64,000 nucleotides of DNA. Source: Rhododendron vialii (Eukaryota; Streptophyta; Magnoliopsida; Ericales; Ericaceae). The notes under the pieces were generated by a model that was not told where the DNA came from, searched no databases, and saw only the letters and a program-made list of their open reading frames with translations. The stretch covers positions 12,872,001-12,936,000 of the forward strand of contig NC_080557.1 of assembly GCF_030253575.1 (NCBI RefSeq), in the 5' to 3' direction. The number at the start of each line of letters is the position of its first letter. Positions within the stretch are counted from its first letter, which is position 1. The position numbers and the translations under genes are program-made. This document shows positions 1 to 10,151 of the stretch, one piece after another.

Positions 1-447
1 ACAATTTTTTTCCTTTGTCTTTTTGACATGAGACTTTGATGTGGTTGATTTTTTTTTCCCCTTTTGCCCTCAATCTGGGTTTGGTTCTTGTAATTCTTCA
101 CCTTGTTTAACAAATTCTGTGCAATTTCTTCACTTCTGAGCTGGCGATGGTGGGGGAAATTGAGAGAACACAACAAGGAGATGGCAGTGGGGAGATGGTG
201 GTGCAGGGAGGAGAAGAGGCGGGGAAGTGGAGACAGGAGAATGAGAATTTTAGATTATCACTACCAACAATACCAAATTTTGGGCATGGAGAATGCGGAT
301 TTCACTCGGGTTTTCTGAACCCAGAAACAGTTCAAAACATAAAATCTGAATCCAGAAAGAAAGTTCAATTCTTTTTCTATTTTTGTAACCAAACACACAA
401 TCCAAAGGAGTTGTGAGTCTTGTGATCTGCATAATTATTCTTGCGAT
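1..447. other. No supported gene (left edge)
   Basis: AT-rich sequence with T-runs. A short G-rich stretch near 145-240 is open in two overlapping frames (71 and 89 codons). Neither frame shows a known domain, splice context or start context that I trust. It could be the tail of a gene lying to the left, but nothing here proves that. Confidence 0.3.
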
Positions 448-1150
448 TTGGATAATTTGATCTTCATCCAAGTAGTTCCTATGGTTTGGAGATTTTACTT
501 AGTGGAGAGTGGGTTTGATAGAGAGATGCTATGAGTACATCAAAACACTATATAGAACGTGTACAGAGCAATTTAGGACCCTTCTCGGGCCCCACGAAGA
601 TGATCAGAGCAGTTTATTTTGTTAAAAATATTTTGTTTTTGATTTTTTTTAAAAAAATCAGCTTCATCCGATAACTGTAAGGTGGATAATTTGATCTTCA
701 TCCGAGTAGTTGCTATGGTTTGGAGATTTTACTTAGTGTGAGTAGGTTTGATAGAGAGATGCTATGAGTACATCAAAACACTATATAGAACGTGTACAGA
801 GCAATTTAGGACCCTTCTCGAGCCCCACGAAGATGATCAGAGCAGTTTATTTTGTTAAAAATATTTTGTTTTTGATTTTTTTTTTAAAAATCAGCTTCAT
901 CCGATAACTGTAAGGTGGATAATTTGATCTTCATCCGAGTAGTTCCTATGGTTTGGAGATTTTACTTAGTGTGAGTGGGTTTGATAGAGAGATGCTATGA
1001 GTACATCAAAACACTATATAGAGCGTGTACAGAGCAATTTAGGACCCTTCTCGGGCCCCACGAAGATGATCAGAGCAGTTTATTTTGTTAAAAATATTTT
1101 GTTTTTGATTTTTTTTTAAAAAATCAGCTTCATCCGATAACTGTAAGGTG
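448..1150. repeat. Three tandem copies of a ~235-bp unit
   Basis: The same block starts at 448, 684 and 917, giving periods of 236 and 233 bp, and the last copy ends at 1150. The copies differ by only a few substitutions and by T/A-run length, so the triplication is young. Each copy ends in a segment (AATCAGCTTCATCCGATAAC) resembling the inner arm of the foldback element at 7133-7493, so the unit probably contains a piece of that family. No coding potential is visible. Confidence 0.85.
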
Positions 1151-2094
1151 TTTACAAAACATCAAACTTTGTTTTAAAATCCATGTCAACTTCTGAAGCG
1201 AAGTTTGTTGTTTTCTAAACGTTCTTACCGATATCGGATGGAATTATAATTTTTTACCACACCTAAACAACTCTTTTGAAAAACATTAGTACACGAGAGA
1301 GGATTATACATCTACAGAGAGGGAAAGAATGAACAAAGTGGAGACTCGGCCAAATATATATATATATATGAACAGCGAAAATCAATACCACCAAAAAAAG
1401 AAATAAAAATGCTTAAGGGCAAAAGGGGCATTAAATGAAGAAACAATAGCACAGTGGAGACTTTTTAAAAAACCTGTTGAAGGAAGGTACAGATTTTTCA
1501 CATGGACGCTTGATATTTAAAGAACATGCATTTTGTTCATCCCAATGCTACGCCCAAATGGGCACAGTATAGCAAAACCGATCATCAAATCATAGGCTGT
1601 TAAGCAAATACAAATTAAAAACTACTTATGCTCAAGCTTTGGCTGTGGTTGGATACTGGAACACCATCATGACCAATAAGATCGATTCCGTGCGATTTTG
1701 TATATATTAATCCAATTCAGATAAATTTATATGACATTTAGCCAACTGTGTTTCTATCATTTATCCATTCAAACCTAATTATAATAGTGTTATTTTGGAG
1801 TACCCCCAAAATATCTTATTAGTTCGAAATATTTTTCTGTTTCAAAAATTTCAATTTGGGGTGTTTGTTAATGAAATCCAGTCCCCATCTCCATGAATAT
1901 TTGGATAGCAATTGGTTTTCCAGCTGGTTTGGCTTTTACTTGGAGTAACAGCTAATACTTCCATATGAATGCAAAGAGGTGGTTTAAAAATAGAGATGGG
2001 CAGTACCTAATTCTTGACCAAGCAATATAAATATACTTCACTATATGGCATCTGCATTATATAAGTTACACAAGAACCATATTTTGAACAACAA
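1151..2094. other. Gene-free AT-rich spacer
   Basis: Contains a degenerate foldback-family remnant near 1200-1245 (GTTCTTACCGATATCGGATG), a short (AT)n run near 1352-1368, and otherwise low-complexity AT-rich DNA. I see no exon-like open reading frames. Confidence 0.4.
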
Positions 2095-2262
2095 AAGTCT
2101 GGCAACGGGCTTGTAACCCAACAATACTTTCTCACCTCTTCTATATGGAAAGTGAGGGTTCGATTTCCGCCAAGAGTGCGAGTGCTTGGTTTGGTGATTG
2201 ATGCCCTTTGGGCTTGTTTCACTTGTATACTGCTTGGCGGTACCACCTTCCCCATCTCCTAA
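2095..2262 (+). mobile_element. SINE-like tRNA-derived repeat (tentative)
   Basis: A B-box-like motif (GAGGGTTCGATTTCC) lies near 2152-2166, about 40 bases after an unclear A-box-like stretch. The segment is GC-richer than its surroundings. These traits suit a tRNA-derived SINE. I did not find a clean A-tail or a target-site duplication, so an old SINE or another repeat remains possible. Confidence 0.4.
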
Positions 2263-2356
2263 TAAAAGAGTAGGCTTGACATGTATTGAGTGTGTCTAAT
2301 TAATTAGTGAGAGTCTATAGAATTTTAGGTTTTCTGTATAATTCACTTAAGCCGCT

Positions 2357-2464
2357 GATTTTGCCACTCCTTTTTTTGTTAACGCCACTCTCATTGTAAG
2401 TGTATTTTTTGTGCAAAAATACACTTGCAGGGGAGTGGCGTTAAAAAAAAAGGAGTGGCAAATC
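2357..2464. mobile_element. Small hairpin MITE
   Basis: A near-perfect inverted repeat. The left arm GATTTTGCCACTCC, followed by a T-run and AACGCCACTC, is mirrored on the right by GGGAGTGGCGTT, an A-run and GGAGTGGCAAATC. The centre, AAGTGTATTTTTTGTGC, is also self-complementary. The whole ~108 bp would fold into one hairpin. No protein is encoded. The class cannot be told from this copy. Confidence 0.7.
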
Positions 2465-3295
2465 ATTTCCTTACCTAAAGTAGAATTAGCCATATGTATT
2501 TATACTACCAACATAAGTTAAAAAATAAGGAAATACGAAATAAAAGGCCAAAACAAGTGGGCCGAAATAACACAAAATAAATCATCATGATCCGTGATTG
2601 ATAAATCTCGGGATCCTAATTGATTCTAATTCCAACATCTGTTTCCCATAAGGAATTGGATCACCTCATGTCCTTAATATGAATTGGAGGGGACAGACTA
2701 AATCTGAATTGTCCATTATTGCTATCAATTTGTATTGTCCATCGATTGTACCAGTGTATTGTCCAAATTTGAACTATCTCGTCGAGTAGAGTACAAAATT
2801 TGGACTTGAGAGAATCTGAACTCCTCTCCTTAACCTTGCAAAAGCGGATTTTTTTTTTTTTTTTCCAAAAGTTTTTGATGCAATTCATGAAACCAAAGTT
2901 TTGTCAGCAACTTTAAAAGTGCCTTTGAAATGCTAATGAGCAGAAATGTGTAACTTTTTCTCCTAAATTTAATTTAAATGACTTCTTCTTTGTCTTTTTC
3001 GAATTATGCTAGATTGGACATCCCAAAAAAAATTCTCGAAATCATTCGTTTTAACGACAGTAATTTAAAACAGTAAACAATTATGACCAAACGTAAAACA
3101 AGGTTCGCTAAAGACCAATTTTTTTAAAAAAGTACACTTTTACTGTCATTTTGTTGGTTTTTTCTAGTATTTTTTTAAAACTTCAATATATATATTTCGA
3201 TATTTTTATTCCTCTTGTCGAAATGAATACTTAATTTCAATTATTTTGAAGAAAAAAAATGTAACAAAACTCATTAGACATCAAGAATACATATG

Positions 3296-3454
3296 TTGAA
3301 CAGGACCTCAACCAGGACTCTTACATGTTACTAAGAGGTCAGGAGTTTGAGTCTTTCCATCTGTGTGTGGGTGTTCTTCTCTTAGAGGACTTTTTCTTTC
3401 TTTGTTTCTACCCTATAATGGACTTATTTCTTGGTTGAGTTGTTGCACTTGGTT
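3296..3454 (+). repeat. tRNA-like/SINE-like segment (weak)
   Basis: The stretch AGGAGTTTGAGTCTTTCC is a loose match to a polymerase III B box, about 40 bases after a possible A box. It runs straight into the 60-bp tandem repeats that follow. This may be the head of an old SINE with an expanded tail, but the case is weak. Confidence 0.25.
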
Positions 3455-3639
3455 GTCTCGTGAACTCTCACAATTGCTATAGTGTCCCGGGTTTATACTA
3501 TGTACTTCATATCTGTCTCGTGGACTCTCACAATTGATATAGTGTCCCTGGTTTATACTATATACTTCATATCTATCTCGTGAACTCTCATAATTAATAT
3601 AGTGTCCCGGCCGGATCTATACTATGTACTTCATATCTA
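3455..3639. repeat. Three tandem 60-bp repeats
   Basis: Copies begin at 3455, 3515 and 3575. Each starts with TCTCGTG(A/G)ACTCTCA and ends with TACTTCATATCT. The third has a small insertion (GCCGGATC). The short follow-on duplication of TCGATTGAAAAAA near 3660-3700 is separate. No coding role is apparent. Confidence 0.85.
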
Positions 3640-3841
3640 ATGTAAAAATAATCTCTTCTATCGATTGAAAAAATAATCTCTTGTATCGATTGAAAAAAAA
3701 AAACCAGGGCCTCAGTGCGTTTAGAGTAATCAATTCTAATTACCCAAATCTCTGATCTCTTATGCCATCTTTGGATCTTTAATTTAAATTAAAGTGCTTT
3801 TGATTACTTTTAAGAGCCCTGCTATTAATTTAAATCCAAAA

Positions 3842-4005
3842 GTAATACTTATCGATATTCGTTAAAGTTGATTTTTTACGGAGTCTCATAAAATAATATT
3901 AAAAATTAATGGATATTTTTTAAAATTTTTATGGGACCCAGAATGAGCTCAAATAAATTTTTTCTTGCGTGATTTCTTGCAAATCTTCTTTGCGATTAGA
4001 ATTTC
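3842..4005. repeat. Solo arm of the foldback element family
   Basis: This block parallels the right arm of the foldback at 7133-7493. It shares TACTTATCGATATTC, GATTTTTTACGG, a long A/T stretch, ATGGGACCCAGAATG and a TGCGTGATTTCTTGC-like end. Only one arm is present. It is best read as a diverged half-copy, and shows that the family is repeated in this genome. Confidence 0.6.
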
Positions 4006-5808
4006 TGTACTTCTTTTAACGTTCAATCCATCTCCAAACCTTGTTTATTCAATTTCCCATTTCAATCATCTGCATTATCCCATCATATTGCACGAATTTT
4101 AATCATTATCGCGTGTGGGGATACAAGAGGGGGCAAAAACAGAGTGATAATGGGAGGCATTGAAATTCACCAGGGTTCATGTGATTAGTTGATGGGTTTG
4201 TTCTCCACACAATTGATTGGTTTGATAGATTCTTGGGGTCAGGTTGCAAGAAAGAAAATTTCTTATAAATTTTTTAGTCTCGACGTGGATGGTTTGCCTT
4301 TAACCAAACAGGATAAGAATTAATCGAAGCGCGCGTAAATTGGCCCGAACGATCGAAAAAAAGAAAAGAGAGGAGGCATTCCAATTAGTAAAGCAGCTAG
4401 AAGCTATTACCATGACACTAATGAAAAGTTAAAATTAATGTGATAAGGAATCTAGTGGTTTATCAACTCTATCAGATATTAACCTAAACTAGTCCTATAT
4501 ATGTATTTTAATGTAAATCAATTATTTGGGCCAGGTTAGTTAAGCCAATCAAAAGTAAACAGGTTGATTGAAAACTTGGAAGAAATTTTACTACCATTTG
4601 TTTGTCTATTTTTGATATTCGTGGCAGTTTTCAATCACAAAGCTTTTAATATGAATTTCAAAAAAATATACAATATGAATTTTGTTTGATAGGTACGTTC
4701 TCGATTAGTTTTATAATACAAAGGTTTCAAAATTATAAATATTATTATAAATTGAAATATATAAGCAATTAAAGAATAACACGAACAACGAAAACAGACA
4801 AATAAAATGGGATGGAGAAAATACCATCTAAATTCTAAAAGAGTTGGAGATAGGCTAGAGTATAGGCTTTGGGGTAAAAAATTGCATCACGCTGAGACGT
4901 CGTAGCATCATGGAGAAGAATATCTTAAAGACAGTCGGTATTATTTACTTCGAGTAATCTTCTTTTTTTTCTTAATTTTTGGGATCATTCACTCGTATCA
5001 ACCAGAGGAATCAGAAAAAAAAAATAGTATAGACCAAAATTGGAAAATGTTCAGATAAGACGATAATAAAGACAATAAAAACAACTGTTTGAAATTTTTT
5101 GTTTTATATTTTATTTGCTTTTCATCATAATTTTTTATTTTTTAAACTCATCTAGTCAAGACGAAATCAAATAGTTTGACATGAATCTAACGAAAATTCT
5201 AAAAAGTCAGACAAAAATACCGAAGTGTTGATTTAGGCCAGAGTGGTCGTAACTATTACTGAAGTAATGCCATATGCATAGAAATATTTTTCTTGCAAAA
5301 TGATTAAATGAATTTTTTAGTGTCATTGTATGTGCAATATATTCCAAACTAGCTAATAGCTATAACACTCACCCTACGACTTTAAAATAATTTCAAACAT
5401 CTCATTAAAAAGAATTTTTTCAGAACATTTAAGTAAAAGATAGTTTTTTTTTTTCTAGATACAGGTATATATTTAAAGGGAACTGTTGTAAAAATTTATT
5501 GCTTTTTTTTTATCTGAAATATTTATTGTGTCCTTTGTGCGATTTTCTTGGCAATTTATTCCGACCAAAACCCCTTTTGGGCTTAATAACTTCAAGTTTC
5601 AAACATCTGATTAAATTGATTTTTGTATAGAGATTCAAGGTTTTGTATAGAAACAATCTCAACGACTTAAATGAGATAGCAAATGGCACTTTTTGGCACA
5701 ATAAATGTTAGTGTCAAAATTATTTTCCTAAATATTTCTGATAATTATATTTCCTTGTTCATTTATTAGAGACCGTCCCAGTTAGGTCCAAAAATGGGTA
5801 TTTTCATC
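4006..5808. other. Gene-free AT-rich spacer
   Basis: Long AT-rich intergenic DNA. The only sizeable open frame (5510-5701, minus, 63 codons) shows no known motif. I see no splice-consistent exons, RNA genes or clear transposon ends. Confidence 0.4.
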
Positions 5809-6054
5809 ATTTATTAAACATGTTATAGAATTTTACTATATGCTTAACACACCATCACAGAGAAAATAATTGCTTAGACGAGGGATTTCATTAAAATGAA
5901 AATTTCAGTTTTGCAGTGTTGGTGTTTTGTTTTTTTTCTAATTAGTTTGAAGTAAATGCATGAGAAAAATTCATTTTAGTGAAATGCCTCCGGCTAAGCA
6001 ATTATTTTCTCTACGACCGTGTGTTAAGCATACAGTAGTATTAAGCGTTTAATA
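5809..6054. mobile_element. MITE with long imperfect terminal inverted repeats
   Basis: The left arm reads TTATTAAAC, then TATGCTTAACACAC, AGAGAAAATAATTGCTTAG and a stretch ending ATTAAAATGAA. The right arm is the mirror of this, ending GTTTAATAAA. Arms are about 90 bp on each side of an AT-rich centre of roughly 60 bp. There is no coding capacity. Exact ends and target-site duplication are not certain. Confidence 0.65.
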
Positions 6055-6103
6055 AAATCTGAGCCAAAATCTATTTTTCAGATTTCTATTATGCTTGAGA
6101 GTA

Positions 6104-6238
6104 GGTGCAGAGCGGTCGATCCGATTGTTCATCTTGGCACGGACATCTCGAATCTAATCTTATTGAATACAAATTTGAACCGTCCATTACTCGATTAATA
6201 TCTGAGCCGTCGATTGCCGAGATAAGCCCCTCTGCACC
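6104..6238. mobile_element. Possible short MITE
   Basis: The segment opens with GGTGCAGAGCGG and closes with CCCCTCTGCACC, which are inverted near-matches (11 of 12). It is GC-richer than its flanks and carries internal words such as CCGTCCATTA and GAGCCGTCGATT, common in small plant MITEs. No target-site duplication was found, so this is tentative. Confidence 0.35.
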
Positions 6239-7132
6239 GCTCTACAGAGAAATGCTTGGCCATTCCAGGCATTGTCACTTTGCTTGGTTTTTGGAGAAGT
6301 TTGATTAGATCTTGACTCTTGATAGGGCGGTTAAGAATTAATGGGTCCTTTAAGGTGCTTTCACGTTACATATGCATTGTAACTTAACGGTTAACAGTTT
6401 TTATTATTTTATCAAATTCTCAATTAATTATACTGTACTACTTTTGGACCGTGATTAGCAGTATCAAGCTGGATAGATGTCCTTGATTTGTATTTTAATT
6501 TTTTGATCCGCAGGGGTCCTTGATTGGTGCATAAGTTTATACGCTCGGGGTGTAGTAGGTCAATAAAATAAAGCCTCATTTTAGAGCCTCTCCAATCTAC
6601 TCTTAAAATAATAATAATAATAATAATAACCAAATGTTAGATTTTTTTACTTTTGTGGAGTTTTGAAAACTCATTTTTGTAGTTTGTAAATTTGTGATCT
6701 GCAATTCACTCTTTGAAATTTTAGTCTTTACTGTACTATTTATTTACGGTCTTGTTAGCCTCTGTCTACTAGGCGGAGGATAATACGCTAATAATGTCAA
6801 ACAAGTTTGAATATCAATACATATTTCACGGATATTAACACGTTTTTACAAATATTAATACACATTTTTCGGATTTATTTAATGTGTTACTGGCGTAAGT
6901 ACTCCAACGGATAACAAAAACAAAATTGCTTTGGACTTGATGTAGTGGCTCTTGAGCTTGCCCAAATATTTTGTCTGAAATTTTGCTCTCTCTTTAATTT
7001 GTAGATGACATAATTTTATTGGCTCTAGTGAGATAGTACTAGTTCTCCTTATCTCTCACAAAATGGCCCAGTCCTAGAGCAATGCCCAAGAGGCCGCGGT
7101 ATTGGACCTCTAAATTTTGTAAAAAAACTATG

Positions 7133-7493
7133 AGCAGAGACAATTCGCAGAGAACCACGCAGAAATAAACGCGTTTGGCCCTATTTCGGGTCCCAAAAAA
7201 ATCTAGAAAAATATCCATAAATTTTTTAATATTTTTTTATGGGGCCCTGTAAAAAATCAGCTCCAGTGGATATCGGTAAGTATTATTTTTTGATTCGTAA
7301 GGACGAACTGAGCAGTTTCGCCCCCTACGAATCAAAAAATAATACTTACCGATATTCACTGAAGCTGATTTTTTACAGGGCCCCATAAAAATAATATTAA
7401 AAAATTTATGAATATTTTTTTAGATTTTTTTGGGACCCGAAATGGGGCCAAACGCATTTGTCTCTGCGTGGTTCTCTGCGAATTGTCTCTGCT
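7133..7493. mobile_element. Foldback element with ~170-bp arms
   Basis: A nearly perfect palindrome of 361 bp. The ends are AGCAGAGACAATTCGCAGAG and its complement CTCTGCGAATTGTCTCTGCT. The arms meet at a short loop near 7300-7325 (GACGAACTGAGCAG). Arms differ at only a few sites, so the copy is young or kept similar. A transcript through it would form a long hairpin and could feed small-RNA production. Related partial copies lie at 3842-4005 and inside the 448-1150 tandem repeats. The class is unresolved because no clear target-site duplication was found. Confidence 0.85.
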
Positions 7494-7585
7494 GTTAGCA
7501 GAGCTGTAAATTTTGAGCCAAATTAGGGCCCCTTCATATTTAAATAAGTATATATATTATTTATTTGTGGTGTTAAACAACTGCC

Positions 7586-7692
7586 TTTGTTGTTTTAGCG
7601 GTAAGATGATTCCATACCTTAATTAATGAATATCTCGAGTTTGATTCCTAGCAAAATACCTTCTTTGTAAGTGTTTTCTTGCAAAAAAAAAA
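7586..7692 (+). mobile_element. SINE-like element with A-tail (tentative)
   Basis: TTTTAGCGGTAAGATG resembles a pol III A box and CTCGAGTTTGATTCCTAG resembles a B box about 40 bases later. The segment ends in a run of 12 A at about 7681-7692. This is the expected layout of a short tRNA-derived SINE. No convincing target-site duplication was seen. Confidence 0.45.
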
Positions 7693-9700
7693 AATCTCAA
7701 CCTACGCAATTGTAGCTGTGCTATGATTTGAACTTGTCAAGAAGGATATATATACAAGGCAACCACTTAACTCAACGGAACCAAAGCATTTAACATGCTC
7801 AATAAAGACCAAAATTCTTATACAATACCTTGGGCCGACCCTGCTCACATACAAAGGTAACAAACTAATTATCCTAAGGCACCCCTAAGTCTCACATGAC
7901 CTAAAACATCAAACACTCTTCTAGAGACCTATGATTGTTATTGCGTGCATGAGAAAAAATCCAGCATGTGCTATTAGAGCGAAAACAAAGTTAAGGTCAA
8001 ACTCGAATTTAAAATTCTTTGAGGTCAAGGTGAAGAGCAGCAAAAATTAACGGTTCTTAATTATAAGAATCTCTTTCAAAGACGTGGAAACAAAGGTTAA
8101 AAGTCATGTGCTCAATCAAATTCGTTGATTTTTTTTATTGTCTGGAAGTCCTGTGACCTTCTCATTTTTCTTTGTGGGACCTGTTCGATTCTCTAATTAG
8201 GGAAGGGAGGTAAGGAATAAGGATTAATTTGTGAATATGTGAACCAATTAACATGTCTCGCTCGATAAATTAGTTTCGTGTTGCCGCGTTAAATATAAAG
8301 ACGAGGATGTGTTAAGATAAGATTATTGGTCTATTTAGTACCCAATATAAGGAATGTGATACGGGGAGGTATTCTTTAAGTCCGAGCCTTAACAATTGTT
8401 TGTGTCTTTATCTGATGACAAATAATGATCATTTACCATTTATATTTCGTTTTTGTCACACTCTAATATAGTCATAATATGTCAGGTACAATTACATCTA
8501 ATATTTTAGGAACCCAAATGTCCCATCTATTTTTTTTTTTTTTCACTTTTGTCAACCTTTTTGAAAGGAAATTCTCTCTAGAGAAAATGGATTATGGAGT
8601 GTATTAAATAAAAGATTGATTGGTCCGTGGATATAGATTCTTTTATCTCTATCCGCTACATCGAAATTAACAATCAAATGTGTATTTGTTTCAACCACCA
8701 TGTAAGGGGCCATATAAAGGATGAGATGGGTCACTTAAAGAGAATCTGTTCCAAACTCACGAACGATGGCAACTAAACACGAGGGTTGTGCTTGTTGCGG
8801 GACTTAACCCAATACCTTACAACATGAGCTGAAGATCCTTCAAAATTGTAACAACCTACCTTTTTTGCGATTTCTTTCTATCTTATATCATTAATTCCGT
8901 ATTGAAAGAGTTTTGCCAATTCTAAGAAATTTTCCTTTTCGATCGTAACAAAATATCTTCCATTTTTCCTCCGAGTAGATTCTTCTTCTTGGTTTCCAAA
9001 AAAACATAGTTTTGTTGCCTTAAATGGGTGATTAATCCTATGAATCCGGTGCCAACGGCTAACATTCTCCCAGAACAATATTCTTGTTCAAGCCTTTTAA
9101 TCAATGGATACGACTCCATAGAGTATTTAAACAGAACCTAAATACCATAATAGGACGGCATATATAGAGTATTTTAACTTAAGGCCTTAGGGTGTGTACT
9201 TATTTTTTTGAAATGAAGATAACCCGTTTCAGAACTCATTTTAAGTACTTATTTTTTAAGAAAGTAATTTCAAGCTCAAAAATAATATGTTTACGCAAAT
9301 AATTTTTCTAGCAATATGAATCTTGTTTGATTGATCTCATTGAGATCTTTAAAACGGTATAAAAATACAAAAAAATATTTTTCATTTATATTATTTTTAA
9401 GTTTGAAAATGTGAAATAAATACTTATTTTTTAAGGAATCGTAGAACAGAAAAATTGTAAAAGAATAATTTGCCACGTAAAACAGAGCGTGCTAGCATAA
9501 CAAGACGCCATATATATAGTATTTTAACTTAAGGACTTAGGATGTGTACTTATTTTTTAAATTAAAAATAATATATTGTGAAAGAATAATTCTATTTCTT
9601 AAAACGAAAAATAAGTTTATTTTTTTTTATCACAAAATAACTTTTTAGTGAGTACAAAATAAACTTTACCGGAACGGGGGCTTAGCAATTTTTCTTTATC
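7693..9700. other. Gene-free spacer with a short direct repeat
   Basis: AT-rich intergenic DNA. A ~50-bp segment (core AGTATTTTAACTTAAGG, then TAGG(G/A)TGTGTACTTATTTTTT) occurs near 9165 and again near 9512 in the same orientation, suggesting an old local duplication or two related insertions. Overlapping minus-strand open frames at 8878-9119 show no known motif. Confidence 0.4.
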
Positions 9701-9875
9701 ATATCTCAACTTATCGGGACAAACGAGAAGAAGCCCCCGGGATTATTAACACGTATCCCGGCCGAACGAGTGCGTGAATCCCGGAGAAATGCGCGGGCCA
9801 TCCGCGTGGGCCCCACTTCTCCTCCCCAACCCAAAATACTATTCTTCCTCCGCCCATGTGCAGTAGCTGTGTGTT

Positions 9876-9997
9876 ACTCTCTCTCTCTCTCTCTCTAAAC
9901 CCCACTTTTTAGGTTCCAAAATCAAAATCAAAAGCGGCGAAAGCAAACAATCAGAAATCTCCTTCGCACCATTCAAAACTGCGACCTTCCCAAAATC

Positions 9998-10040
<43 letters not shown>

Positions 10041-10138
10041 ATTTCTAGAGAGAGAGACAAAAGACTAGAGGAACTGCCGGAGCTTTTCTCACTCTAGATA
10101 CGAACAGACGCACACACACATATTTATATCTAGAGAGA
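9876..10138 (+). promoter_or_regulatory. PERK leader region with (CT)n tracts
   Basis: Two pyrimidine microsatellites, (CT)n near 9876-9896 and a longer one near 9998-10038, lie just upstream of the PERK start codon, followed by TCTAGAGAGAGAGAC. CT/GA tracts are common in plant 5' untranslated regions and core promoters, and can affect transcription or vary in length. The true transcription start cannot be set from sequence alone. Confidence 0.45.
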
Positions 10139-10151
10139 CAGGTGTGTGAGG

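Noticed and set aside
3455-3639. CRISPR-like array
   Set aside because: Direct head-to-tail 60-bp repeats with no spacers, in a plant nuclear genome.
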